Origin: Adhaeribacter radiodurans
Lineage (GTDB): Bacteria; Bacteroidota; Bacteroidia; Cytophagales; Hymenobacteraceae
Length of the DNA: 64,000 bases
Assembly: GCF_014075995.1 (NCBI RefSeq)
Contig: NZ_CP055153.1
Location: 5,394,001 to 5,458,000, forward strand
Direction of reading: 5' to 3'
The notes beneath the pieces were generated by a model. That model ran no database searches and had not been told where the DNA came from. It saw only the letters and a list, made by a program, of their open reading frames with translations. Below, piece by piece: positions 26,851-37,394 of the stretch (positions are counted from its first letter, which is position 1; each line of letters opens with the position of its first letter). A program made the position numbers and the translations under genes.

Positions 26851-26927
26851 TGAAAATCTGATGATTGATAGGGAAAGGATTTCAGAAATAAAAGTTTCCT
26901 TCCCGTTTTAAATTTACGGATAGTTTT

Positions 26928-27050
26928 ATACCCAATAGTGTTTAGAGTTTCCCTATTAAAATAAAGGTTAAAACATAGGGGTATAACCTCGGCAGGTTTT
27001 GAAAACCTGCCGGGGTTGAACTAAAAAAGGTGCTTTTTACTATTTGGTAT
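26928..27050. mobile_element. MITE-like element, copy 1
   Basis: A 123-bp non-coding element with near-perfect terminal inverted repeats: ATACCCAATAGT at the left, ACTATTTGGTAT at the right (reverse complement ATACCAAATAGT). It has an internal palindrome, CGGCAGGTTTT/AAAACCTGCCG. A second copy lies at 33276-33397. It holds no coding sequence, so movement would need a transposase elsewhere. Confidence 0.65.
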
Positions 27051-27093
27051 TAGTTAAGGAAGCTATCTATCTAAAATGGGATATTCTTTTACA

Positions 27094-27125
27094 GAAAAAG
27101 GCTTACAGAATTGTAAGCCTTTTTC
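27094..27125. terminator. bidirectional terminator
   Basis: A perfect 13-bp stem (27094-27106 with 27113-27125) and a 6-nt loop with A/T tracts on both sides, between the convergent genes ending at 26850 and 27151. Confidence 0.85.
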
Positions 27126-27150
27126 TTTTTACTTCTGGTTATATTTTTTT

Positions 27151-28146
27151 TTACCAGACCAACATTTTTTTACCTAAATTTTTAAATGGAAGGGGTACCA
27201 GGTTATAGGTTATAGCAATTTCGTTGCTGCTGGCGTTTAAACGTCGGGCATCTTGTGTTACAGATTCGTAGGTGTAGTTTAAAAAGATTTGTTTTAACCG
27301 GAAACCACCCGTAAAAGTATAAGCCAGATTAGAGCGGTAACCCACTCCTGCCCAAAAAGTATTTTGAAACACTCCTTTCACCTGGCCTTCTATAGTCTCT
27401 TTTAGCTTAGGATCGTAGCGGAAAAGGCCGTTTACCGTTAACCCAAATTGTTCGGAAAAGCCTTGCCGGTAACCCGCCTGCACAATATGCTGTCGCGGAA
27501 AAGTATTCGTAAAGTAGTTTTTGTTAGAAGTTAGTTTACCTTCGGCGGCATCCTGCAAAGCATATCCCACATAAAAGTTCTGGCCAGCTAAAGCCACTCC
27601 AACATTTACGTCTATTTTATTAATTTCATTATTATCTGCTTCAATTAAATTCTGCAATTCCGGATCGTTGCTCTGGTCTAAAGTAAGTCGCAGGTAATCC
27701 AGAAAAATGTTATTGTACGTAGCTGCAACGCCGGCCCGCAGAGTTAATTTTTCGGAAAGGTATACCTGCCTGCTGTAACCTAATAACAATTGATTTTCGC
27801 GGTACGGGCCAAAAGAATCGTGCAATAAAGTAACTCCTAGCCCATCTTTAGCGCCCAGATACGGATCAGGTCTTTCTTCCTGCAACACTCCGGGCCGTTT
27901 GCTGCGGCTCCAGGCACCTACATCCGCCAAATCAAACTCAGTCGAAAAGAACAAAGTACGCGGCGCATCTTCAAAACCAGTCCACTGGTCGCGGTAAATA
28001 CCTTTAAGCTGAGAGCCGTTTAGTCCGGTTAAAGCGGGGTTAAAATAATGCTGCACTTGCGAAAAACTGGCCAGATGTTTTCTGCTTTGCGCCTGAATTT
28101 CTCCGGCTATAGTTACTAAAAAGATAAAGAATAAATATTTTCTCAT
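27151..28146 (-). CDS. PorP/SprF-family T9SS outer-membrane protein
   Basis: This 331-residue protein has a signal peptide (1-19) and a beta-barrel pattern typical of PorP/SprF: QVQHYFNPALTGLNG, YRDQWTGF, then alternating strands to the C-terminus. In gliding Bacteroidota, SprF-like proteins are needed for secretion of type B CTD adhesins such as SprB. The gene immediately upstream (28153-32451) encodes just such a protein, 6 bp away, so this is very likely its dedicated secretion partner. Confidence 0.92.
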   Translation of the reverse strand: MRKYLFFIFLVTIAGEIQAQSRKHLASFSQVQHYFNPALTGLNGSQLKGIYRDQWTGFEDAPRTLFFSTEFDLADVGAWSRSKRPGVLQEERPDPYLGAKDGLGVTLLHDSFGPYRENQLLLGYSRQVYLSEKLTLRAGVAATYNNIFLDYLRLTLDQSNDPELQNLIEADNNEINKIDVNVGVALAGQNFYVGYALQDAAEGKLTSNKNYFTNTFPRQHIVQAGYRQGFSEQFGLTVNGLFRYDPKLKETIEGQVKGVFQNTFWAGVGYRSNLAYTFTGGFRLKQIFLNYTYESVTQDARRLNASSNEIAITYNLVPLPFKNLGKKMLVW

Positions 28147-28152
28147 GCTCTC

Positions 28153-31100
28153 TTACTTTTTAAGGACCGTTACCACTCCCTTTTTCGTCAGGTTAATATC
28201 TGCCACTTGAATAATAAACAAGTAAGAACCGGGTAAAACCTTTCCGTTTGCATTTTGGCCATTCCAACCTTTTTCCGGATCAGTGGTGTAAAAAAGCCGC
28301 ACCCCAGACCGGTCGAATACTTCAATCTGAACCTGGTTGTAAAATTTAAGCTCGGGTATAGTCCACTCATCGTTTATGCCATCGCCGTTGGGCGAGAAAG
28401 CATTTACTATTTTAAGTTGGTCAGCCGTTATTGGGTAGGCGGCTTTGGTTAAGGTAAAACTTTGCTCGATGCTATTATTAAACGAATCGGTAGATTTTAC
28501 CCGAATAGTAAATTGAGTTTGCCCCGATAAGCCTGCATTTGATTTCAGAAATAACTGGTCTCCCACTATATTAAATAACCCGTTATGGGTATCTCCCTGA
28601 CCGGTAACTAACGTGTACGTAAATTGCGTATCGTCGGCATCGGCGGTTTCTAATTTCCCAATTGCGTCGGAAGGCGTTACGTTGGGACTGAAAGTAGTAT
28701 TGCTTAGAGTAATAGCTGTAGGAACTTGATTAGATTCTACGGATACAATTATTTTGGCCGGTATATTATTCAGGTTGGTAGTACCGGAGCTTAACGTAAG
28801 AATACCAGTTAATTCGTATTGCCCGGTAGCATCCGGATTATAAGAACCTGGTTGCCAAGTTACCGGAACTTCTTCTTTCTCCCCGGAAGAATACGTAACT
28901 TCTAAGGTAACCGGCAGGGGTAATTGTTGAAAAGGTGTACCGAGGGGCACTCTTATATTATCCGATTGTTTAATGGCAACAACATCTTTCGTATTCTTGA
29001 TAATCTGGTTTGTAATTGTTTCACCTTGATTACCGGCCGCATCAACCAAATAAAGCGAAACTGTAACCGGGCCATTAGGCAGTTCAGTCAGATTTAAAGC
29101 AGTAATATCAAATTGCGCTTGTTCCACTAGTCCGGTGCCGGTAACTGGGGTACCACTGTTTTCGCCGGTTATGGTATAAAAATAAGTAGTACCTATTTCC
29201 GCTCCGGTTATTTTTAAAGTAATGTTTCCCTGATTCGTAACATCTATTTGCGGTTGTTCAAAACTTACTGCGTAACCAGTTGGTTTGGTAGCATCAAAAA
29301 TAATTTTCAGTTCATTAGAAGCTACATTACCAGAATTAGATCCATCCTGCGCTACGGCTGCGGCAACGTTTACTGTTACTTCACCGTCGGCTATGGGGGC
29401 GATAACTGCCGTGTAAATTTGCTTACTTACCGCAGTAAAAGCAGTCGCAGTGGCATTTTTTAAAGTAAGGTCCGTTGCGTCGAAGTTATTAACCTCTTCG
29501 CTAAAAGTTATAGTTACTTCAAAAGGAACATTAATAGGCGTTGGCGCGGTGGTAGAAATAGTTACTGTTGGCGCATTTAAATCTATCGTCCAGGTATGAC
29601 TAGCTGGAGTAACATCTATATTTCCGGCTTTATCCAGGGCACGCACCTTTAATTCGTGGGTTCCTTCCGCCAGGCTAGTTAAAGTTAATCGATTAGTAGA
29701 TGTTACGTAAGCAGCATTATCCAAGCTTACTTCAAATCCAGATTCTGCCTCACTACTGGCAAAATCAAAGATGGCTGCCGTACTGCTCGAGTTAGCTAAA
29801 GGAGCAGATAAAATAGTAGTTTCCGGCGCTTTTGTATCTATTTCTACGCGAAAAGGAGCGCTAAACGGCCCATCTTGGTTAGCAGCATTAATAGCGTTTG
29901 CAGTGAAGGAGTAAACACCATCAGGTAAAACATTAGCAAAAGTAAAAGCCCAGTTGCCGGCTCCATCGCTGGTAGTGGTGCCCATGTCGCCGAGTCCTGT
30001 TGCTACTATTTTTACGGTTACTTCAGACTGAGCAGTACCCCTAAGAATTAAGGAATTATCAGCGGTAATACCATCCGTGTTATTACCGGTATCTTCTGTA
30101 ACTCCCACAATAACCGGAGCAAGCGGCAATAAACCTACCGTAATAGTAAAGGTTTGATCTAAAGTAATCTTACCATCGGTTACCCGCAAAGTAACCGGGT
30201 GCGTACCCGCATCGGTTTGTTTCGGAATGCCGCTTAAAACACCTGTAGCAGCATTAAAGCTTAACCATCCGGGTAGAATAGGAGCCGAGAAAATCAACTT
30301 ATCTGTAACATCCGCATCGGTAGCGGTTAAAGTATACGCATAGTTGTTGCCCTCAGAAGCAGAGCTAATCGGTGTAGAGGTTATAACCGGAATATCATTA
30401 ATTGGCTCTACAATTACAGTAATAGTAAGCGAACTAATCTTACTTCCGCCTGCCCCGGCTAAGCCATTATCGTTAAGGGTAAGAACAAGATTATCCGTTC
30501 CGCTATAATTGGCATTGGGAGCATAAATTAACCCATTCTTGGCTAAGGTTTCGTTTATAGCTGCCAGAGGTGCATTAATAGTAACTGCGTTTGAATTGTT
30601 AGTGGTAATATCGCCGGCCGCTATGCCATTACTTACGTCATTCTTAATTTTTATTATTCCATTGGCAACGTTAAGCGTTAAGGTTATTTTTTCGGAACCA
30701 GCATCAGGGTCAGAAACTTGTACTCCGGTAATCATATGCTCCGTATCTTCGGGAGTAGTAACGGATGTTACCGGGAAAGCCTCTACTGCCCAGGTGGCTC
30801 CTTCGTGAATAGTACCATTTTTACCATTAGTAGTAGCATCTGTTAGCGTAGTACCGGTACCTTCGGCAAATTTATAGTACACTTCTAAACCTTCTTCATT
30901 GCCCGCCAATTGCAGGTCTTTACTCTCCTGAATCTGAGTTTGCGTACGCGCTACATCCCAGATTCGTACTTCGCGCATTTTACCGTTAAAATAAGCATCA
31001 TTGGCCCAGTTACTTTTAGCTAAATAATTAAGCGCCCGAACTGCATCCCGAGGCACATTCTGGTTACCGGAACCTACCAACAAGCCATCGATATACAAAG

Positions 31101-32451
31101 TACCGGTACCAGCTCCGTTATTCACAACAGCTACGTGTTTCCAAACCCCGGTCGGGAAAGCGGAATTCGCAGCCAAAGAACTACCCTGATTGCCGCCAAT
31201 AAACGTTTGCATTTCCAAATGCTGAGCAGTATTAAAGGTAGCTAGAATATTATCCTGATTGGGCCCATTACCTAAATCAGCAACACGCGCCCAAGTTTGA
31301 TGTTGGGCTACATTCACCCAGGCTTCAATAGTATAATCGCCTTCTAAATTTAACTCCGGAATAGATACATACCCTTTAGTACCATCAAAGTTCAGCCCGT
31401 TTACTCTTATTGAACTAGTAATTACCGGCTCATCATTAACGGCGGATACTGTAATAGTAGCAGTGCCTGAGGCAGCACTATAGGCCGTAGTGTCTCCAGT
31501 AGTAATATCCGCTACGGAATAGGCAGTACCAGCACTTTGATCCCAGGCTCGAAAAGTGAAGGAAGCGGTTCCGTTAAAATTAGCGGTCGGCACAAACCGG
31601 ATTTTAGCAGTCGGCGGCAACAACAAGGCGTTAGCATCGGCAGGAGTATTACTTAAATCAAAAGTATACCAGGTATTATTCTGAAAAAATTCCCAGGTTC
31701 CATTGGTAACATCCCTTCCGGTAACGGCAATACCTATTTCCAAACCCTCCGGCGAAGAAACGGCACCAGCTAGTAAACTAGAAATTTCCGCCCCTAAATT
31801 TTGCTCTTTTGCTAAATCTTCGGCAATGGCCGGAATTGTAATTTTGGGTTGGGTAATAACGGGAACGCGTTTAGTTATAGTTAATACTGCGTTGTCGGAA
31901 GTAACCACCTCCCCATCGCTAATTTGTACCCGGTAAGTGTAGTTGTTCATCGAATACGGAGCACTGGTAATGGTAAGGGTGGCCGTAGTAGCACCGCTAT
32001 AAACTTCATTGTTCGTTATGTTAGCAAATGTACCATTGCCGGTATCTACCTGCCATTGGTAAGATAATGGATCGCCGGAAGCAACAACGGTAAAGCTGGC
32101 ATTTTCATCGCTATTTATTGTAACCGATACGGGCTGAGTAGTAATTTCAGGAGTTTCATTCGCCTTAGTTGGGATAAGAGCAAAATTATTACTGCTACTG
32201 TAGGCTTGATTATATATAATGCCGAAAGGTGATAAAGTTATTTTTTCCGGAAATGCTGTTTTTTCGGAGATTCCTTCTAAATGAATATTTCTATCGAAAA
32301 TATTGTGGGGCGCTGTGTCAGTCTTTTTGGGTGGGGTAAAAGTAGAAGTAAAAAGTGTGGTAGTAGTTGAATTTAATAATATATGTGCCCAACCCTGTTG
32401 CCAATGGGCAAACAGAAAACAGAAGGTAATATATAGTATACTTTTGCTCAT
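28153..32451 (-). CDS. giant LamG/Ig-repeat surface protein with T9SS type B tail
   Basis: This 1432-residue protein has a signal peptide (1-23). In order come an Ig-like domain (about 100-195), a cadherin/Ig-like region (about 200-340), a LamG/concanavalin-like lectin domain (about 345-515), several Ig, cadherin and bacterial Big-type repeats (about 530-1330), and a gliding-motility-associated type B sorting domain (NAFSPNGDGINDEW..., last 90 residues). It should be a long adhesin displayed through the T9SS. Its neighbour at 27151 is a PorP/SprF protein, the usual partner of type B cargo. Ligand unknown. No reading-frame defect is seen. Confidence 0.9.
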   Translation of the reverse strand: MSKSILYITFCFLFAHWQQGWAHILLNSTTTTLFTSTFTPPKKTDTAPHNIFDRNIHLEGISEKTAFPEKITLSPFGIIYNQAYSSSNNFALIPTKANETPEITTQPVSVTINSDENASFTVVASGDPLSYQWQVDTGNGTFANITNNEVYSGATTATLTITSAPYSMNNYTYRVQISDGEVVTSDNAVLTITKRVPVITQPKITIPAIAEDLAKEQNLGAEISSLLAGAVSSPEGLEIGIAVTGRDVTNGTWEFFQNNTWYTFDLSNTPADANALLLPPTAKIRFVPTANFNGTASFTFRAWDQSAGTAYSVADITTGDTTAYSAASGTATITVSAVNDEPVITSSIRVNGLNFDGTKGYVSIPELNLEGDYTIEAWVNVAQHQTWARVADLGNGPNQDNILATFNTAQHLEMQTFIGGNQGSSLAANSAFPTGVWKHVAVVNNGAGTGTLYIDGLLVGSGNQNVPRDAVRALNYLAKSNWANDAYFNGKMREVRIWDVARTQTQIQESKDLQLAGNEEGLEVYYKFAEGTGTTLTDATTNGKNGTIHEGATWAVEAFPVTSVTTPEDTEHMITGVQVSDPDAGSEKITLTLNVANGIIKIKNDVSNGIAAGDITTNNSNAVTINAPLAAINETLAKNGLIYAPNANYSGTDNLVLTLNDNGLAGAGGSKISSLTITVIVEPINDIPVITSTPISSASEGNNYAYTLTATDADVTDKLIFSAPILPGWLSFNAATGVLSGIPKQTDAGTHPVTLRVTDGKITLDQTFTITVGLLPLAPVIVGVTEDTGNNTDGITADNSLILRGTAQSEVTVKIVATGLGDMGTTTSDGAGNWAFTFANVLPDGVYSFTANAINAANQDGPFSAPFRVEIDTKAPETTILSAPLANSSSTAAIFDFASSEAESGFEVSLDNAAYVTSTNRLTLTSLAEGTHELKVRALDKAGNIDVTPASHTWTIDLNAPTVTISTTAPTPINVPFEVTITFSEEVNNFDATDLTLKNATATAFTAVSKQIYTAVIAPIADGEVTVNVAAAVAQDGSNSGNVASNELKIIFDATKPTGYAVSFEQPQIDVTNQGNITLKITGAEIGTTYFYTITGENSGTPVTGTGLVEQAQFDITALNLTELPNGPVTVSLYLVDAAGNQGETITNQIIKNTKDVVAIKQSDNIRVPLGTPFQQLPLPVTLEVTYSSGEKEEVPVTWQPGSYNPDATGQYELTGILTLSSGTTNLNNIPAKIIVSVESNQVPTAITLSNTTFSPNVTPSDAIGKLETADADDTQFTYTLVTGQGDTHNGLFNIVGDQLFLKSNAGLSGQTQFTIRVKSTDSFNNSIEQSFTLTKAAYPITADQLKIVNAFSPNGDGINDEWTIPELKFYNQVQIEVFDRSGVRLFYTTDPEKGWNGQNANGKVLPGSYLFIIQVADINLTKKGVVTVLKK

Positions 32452-33275
32452 GAAATCGACTTTAAGTAAAATATAAAATTAGCAATATTTATATAGCGTG
32501 TTTCATTCTTTAGTTCTGATGATTCCTGCTGGTATCCCCGAACCAGTTTTTAGAATATGGCGAGATAAGATAGTACAAGCATTCCAGGCAATTATTTTAT
32601 TAACTAAGTTAAAGCGAGTTAAACGAAACTAACAAAGATTTTACTATTTTCAGGGTTCATCCGAAAATCTAATTCTTTAATTATGGTACTTATACTTAGT
32701 AAACTAGTACTTACTGATCAAATATTAATAAGCAACTTCATTCAGAAAGTAGCATTATTTACTTATTGTTTACTACTTCAAGTAAAAAGATTTCAATATC
32801 AGCCTATCAGCTATTAAGCTTTTGGGTGCATAAGTAATGAAATATTAATTGCTTTTTACTACGAACCCGATATCCAGTTTAGTAAATTACTTTTGTCCAG
32901 TCACTTATATTAAAAATATAGAAAAGAGTTCTAAGTAAACATAGATTTCACGATATTTATTCTTAGTTATTTATATAATATTTTGACTATTTATTGTTGT
33001 GAGAACAAATTCTGGTAGAACTATTCTGGCTTAAAAATCATAATTTTTGGCAAGAGAAACAGCAATAATTTTTAAGCTGGATGGTTAATGTATACGAAAC
33101 ACATTTACTAATAGACCTATTTATATTTCTTTTATAATGAAATATTTTAGAAGCAAATTTTTATTCTTTATAATCCCTTCCCCTTCCTCTTTAATAAACA
33201 AAATAAGGCTAGTTTTAAAACACGCTCTAAAGGGTCTTCTTGAACCACTATTTTTACTTTAATGGCATACCTCTT

Positions 33276-33397
33276 ATACCCCATAGTATTTAACGGTTCC
33301 CTATTCAAATTAAGGTTAAACCATAATGGTAAAACCCGGCAGGTTTTAAAAATCTACCGGGTTTGAACGAAGGAAGATTCTTTTTACTATTTGGTAT
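33276..33397. mobile_element. MITE-like element, copy 2
   Basis: This 122-bp copy of the element at 26928-27050 has the same terminal inverted repeats (ATACCCCATAGT and ACTATTTGGTAT), the same TTCCCTATT and AGGTTAAA blocks, and a decayed internal palindrome. It sits just downstream of a gene, as does copy 1. Confidence 0.65.
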
Positions 33398-33420
33398 AAC
33401 TTATAGGATACAACTAAAAT

Positions 33421-33455
33421 AAAAAAGGAACTGCCACTTACGTAACAGTTCCTTG
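33421..33455 (-). terminator. terminator of quinoprotein-like copy 1
   Basis: AAGGAACTG (33425-33433) pairs with CAGTTCCTT (33446-33454), followed on the minus strand by a T-run. The third paralogue has almost the same hairpin. Confidence 0.7.
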
Positions 33456-33476
33456 GTAATAAAAAAGCTAAACGTG

Positions 33477-36457
33477 TTATTCTATAACTACCTTGGTTTG
33501 CGTATTACCCGAAATGCCCGAAGCCTTTAAAATATAAATGCCTTGTAACATTTGGTTTCCTAAAACTATATCTTGTCTACCAGTTCCTTGTTCATCGGTT
33601 ACCAGAGTAGAAGTTTGTATAATTTGCCCTACGGCATCGTGCAAAGTTAGAGTAACAGATTCCTGCGCACTAAAATTTTTCACTTCTGCGTGCAAGTTGT
33701 CGCCCTGGGTCGGATTAGGATAAACGGCTACACTTAAACCAGTTTCCTCGCTGCTAAATTCCGTAAACGGATCGGTAACTACTCTTTCTGCTATGGCACT
33801 GCCACTAGTTGCAGGTTTATCGGCTTTTAGTAAAGTAATGCGCGGCTGGCCATCACCATTGCCATCGTAATATTCAGACAAGTACAGGTTACCGGTTTTT
33901 ACATCTTCTATTACATCAAGTGGGTTAGAGAATGGCCTGCGTAAACCTGGTACTTGAATACCCTCGGTAGCGGTGATGCTGTTTGGATTAGTAGAACTTG
34001 GCGCTAATATCATTAAATCATCACCCCCGCTAAAGCGGCACACCAGCATTTTGCCTCTTAGTTTACCGCCAAAAGCGTTGCTTCTGTATTCAATGATACC
34101 ATTCGGTGACTTGTTTAAACCGAAGTTGTAAATATAACCCCGATAATTTGGTTCTTTTGGGGTACCTACTTTGTAGGCTACTATCTCGCCCGGATCAGTA
34201 TTGCTGGTTGGGTTACCGCCATTTAAAATAAACTCGTGGCGTAAAATGTTGGGGTGTCCGTAATACCCACCTTTTACTACTCTAAATAAGTAATCGTTCA
34301 TAGTTTGGCGCACATCCGTCATAGACGAAATACTGGAGCCTGTATACTTGGCCCCACTAGACCATAAGGTACCCGATGGTAAACCCGGAGTATTGCCACC
34401 AGCAGCCGAACCATTACCCGGAACGTACAACGAGCCATTTGAATGCCACACTAAATCATAGGCATTACGCACGCCGGTTGCGTAAATAGTTAATGGAGCG
34501 CTGCTGGAATATGGATTATACGAACCACCGTCCTGGGTTTTTACATTGATGGGTAAACCTTGTTTTTGAGCCTTATTAATATCTAACCGTAAAATAGCCG
34601 CATTTAGCAGTCTTTCGGCCCGGTTCCCCCAAGCTCCGTCCTGCAAACCCATAGCCGAGTTACTACCCTGCGGGAAATACAAAGCGCCATCCGGCCCAAA
34701 AGTAAGACTGTTGGTAGAATGGTCTTTATACGAACGAGGTAAGTTTACTACGTAATCAATCACCTGCGGACTAGACGGATTGTTTAGATTAATCCGCGAG
34801 ATTTTACCCGACCAATCCGGCGCATTAATAAACACCGGCGAAGAATGGCTGATCCAGGCAATTAAGTTGCTGGAAGTAGACGAAGGAGCAAAACGTAGAC
34901 CAATCAGCAAGCGGCGACTAGAGCCAAATGGCGAAATCCGGACGTGGTTGGTAATGGTACCATCTGCCTTTATATCCCAACGTTCAATCTTACCGCCCGA
35001 AGTAGTAGCATATAAACGATGATCCGGACCCACTACTAGCGAGGTAAAACCATCGCTGCCGAAAGAAGTTGTAATTAAAGTTTTTTCGGTAAAGGATACT
35101 CCGCTTAAATTACCAGTAGGCTGGGGAGTAGTGCCGCTGGTTTTAAAGCGGGAGGTAAATGGAATAAAGGCATGACCTTTATCATCTTTCACGCCATCGC
35201 TAATCTGAAATTCGTACGTAGTATTGGCTTTTAAAGGAGCCGATAGGGTAATGGCATCGCCGGCCGCTGAGGCATTAACGGCAGTACCACTTACTTGCGC
35301 TTTACTGCCGGTAGAACTAACCGTATATAATTTAACGGTGCTAGTATTAACCGTATTTCCGTTAATGGCGTTACCCCCGGATACGTTAAATCTACGGAAA
35401 CAGATTGATCTAAAGACACATTAGTAGCACCATCTGCCGGACGTACGGCTGTAGCATATGGCCGTACGTTGGGAGTACTACCCGCCTTTACTACTACAAT
35501 GTACGTATTTTTAGAACCAATTGCCGGACTAGCCAGGTTGCCGCCTAATGTAACAGTACCTGCCGCAAAAGATTTGCTGTAAACTTGTAAATAACTAATT
35601 CGGGGATCATTAATTCCAATCCTTTCCGAAAGCTTCTGCCAACCGTTCATCCAGGATGGCAATTGGGTAGCTAAGGGGTCGTAAGCTACATAAACAGTTG
35701 CACTCTGGCTAATCTTAAAAGAAACTGCCTTGGTGCCGGTAAAATATTTATCATCGTTGGGGGTTTTTATAGAAGCTTGCTTACTTAATAAAGCCGGAAC
35801 AGAAGTTATCTGATAAGTTCGATCGGTGTAGAAAGCTGTACCTGTATTTAAAGTAGATAGAGCATATTTATTACCTGTATAAGACTGAATATTACTAACC
35901 AAGCTGGTGCTTGTTGTTTGGTTAGTTACTTTAAAGGTAATAGTTAAAGCCGTACCAGCCGTACCAGAGCCATCCGGTCCGGAGTAAGGAGTGCATTTTA
36001 AAGTATAGCTACCATTAGCTGGTTTCCAGGAATAATAATCGCCTTTACTATCGCCAAATAAAGCATAAGGCTTTTCGGTTTGCATTTGAGTATGTGCCTG
36101 TGTACCACTCAAATTAAATATTACGCTACCTACAGTAGATGGATCGGTATCTGCCCGAATACTAAGATTTTGGGTAGGTAAATTTGCCAGGTTTAAAGTA
36201 GCGCCGTTGGCAATTTTCTGAATCTCTCCGTTTGTATTTGCATTTATTAAGGTGAAACTAGTTACTCTCTCTCCGGCGAAAGGGGCAGGGTTATTAATAG
36301 TAGAAGAATTTGTTTTTTTTACCTTGGCGGTTTCTTTTAGATTAAACGCCAAAACATGATTTTGCCAACCAATTACTGAACTTAGAAGCAGAACTACAAG
36401 CCACTTCTTTTTTAAGAACTCTCCAGATTTTAAATAAAAAGTAAATTTCTTTTTCAT
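33477..36457 (-). pseudogene. frameshifted sorbosone/glucose-dehydrogenase-like T9SS protein, copy 1
   Basis: Two frames, 36457-35291 (388 aa) and 35192-33477 (571 aa), together match the intact paralogue at 40484-43459. Aligning the DNA shows one base missing in a C-run at about 35371-35382; restoring it gives about 993 residues, against 991 in the paralogue. The order is signal peptide, N-terminal Ig-like domain, a second beta domain (LVSNIQSYTGNKYALS...), an SbsA-type Ig domain, a six-bladed propeller of the sorbosone/glucose dehydrogenase family and a type A T9SS tail. The break falls in the Ig domain before the propeller, so the downstream part would lack a signal peptide and could not be secreted. 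It may be a true pseudogene or a homopolymer sequencing error. Confidence 0.8.
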
Positions 36458-36541
36458 AATAGTAAATAAAACAGAATGGTAAAAGTGATGAGATAGAATT
36501 GGAAAACATCTGATTCAGGTAAACAAAATATTTACTCTTGA

Positions 36542-36568
36542 AAATCAGTCAGGCAGAAGGGAATTGAA
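36542..36568 (-). repeat. conserved upstream element of quinoprotein-like copy 1
   Basis: The core GTCAGGCAGAA followed by GGRATTGAA is shared with 43551-43578 upstream of copy 3, at a similar distance (about 85-90 bp) from the start codon. It is not seen upstream of copy 2. It may be a regulatory site or just residual homology from duplication. Confidence 0.35.
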
Positions 36569-37341
36569 ATTATGCTGAGGCTACGCTTTGACAACCCTCA
36601 GGAGAGATATAAATTGAACGATAAAAATAATCTGCTACCCTAATAATTCTAGTTAAGAAATCAATTGTAAGCATAATCTTTTGTAGTGTTAAGAAATTAT
36701 TCTGAATCGCAAAATTTGCAAATCTCTTAATTACATAGTCAATCTATTTATAAATATAATGCTATAGTTTAAACGAACAAATATTTATAGTTCTATTTAG
36801 TATTCAAATGACAATTATCAGTATTTGTACCTGAATTAAAATAAATAGCATTATACTCTGTACATTTATTATTTAATTAATACAGACCTCTGAAAGTAAG
36901 CTTTATATACTTAGTTAAACCTGTAAACAGGCAGTTACTTTTTAGGCGTTTTCGGATGGAAAGAAGATAGTTTATTTCTCAAGCCTGGTTGCATTTTTTA
37001 GAATTAAAATCTGCCGAAGAGTGTAATAGGGCTTTATTAAGATTTTGAAATACTCGTTTTAATAAATACCTCTTTTATCCAATCTATGTATATATCTTAT
37101 TAATAAACAGATTGTTACCTGATAATTAAGAAAACTTTATAATAACTATTATAGCAAATTGGTTTTTGGGCTAGCATTAGAGCATTTTAAGATTAAGTAC
37201 CGTAATTAACAGCTATTTTATTAGCAGTGGAAAAGCAAACTTCTATAAAATAGGGAAAGAAGTATTTCATGGAATGGCCACCAGAAAAGGGATATAATCA
37301 GAAAATAATAGGTAGAAAAATTACTATATTACTATGAAAAT

Positions 37342-37372
37342 AAAAAGGACTACCCTTTACAAGGTAGTCCCT
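37342..37372 (-). terminator. terminator of quinoprotein-like copy 2
   Basis: GGACTACC (37347-37354) pairs with GGTAGTCC (37363-37370), followed on the minus strand by five T. Confidence 0.7.
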
Positions 37373-37394
37373 TAATAAGAAAATACGTTAAAAT

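Larger units (their letters stand above)
32452..33476. other. intergenic region upstream of the adhesin operon
   Basis: About 1 kb. It holds the second MITE-like copy (33276-33397) and the terminator of the quinoprotein-like pseudogene (33421-33455). The rest is AT-rich with no recognised gene. Confidence 0.5.
36458..37394. other. intergenic region between quinoprotein-like copies 1 and 2
   Basis: AT-rich. It contains a short conserved element (36542-36568) also found upstream of copy 3 and the terminator of copy 2 (37342-37372). No gene is seen. Confidence 0.45.

Noticed and set aside
34780-35022. plus-strand frame within quinoprotein-like copy 1, repeated at 41784-42026
   Set aside because: The same antisense shadow occurs in copy 3 because the underlying DNA is nearly identical; not a separate gene family.
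36458-37394. search for a transposase or IS element to explain the tandem duplication
   Set aside because: No transposase, terminal repeats or target duplications seen in the spacers between the paralogues; unequal recombination is enough.
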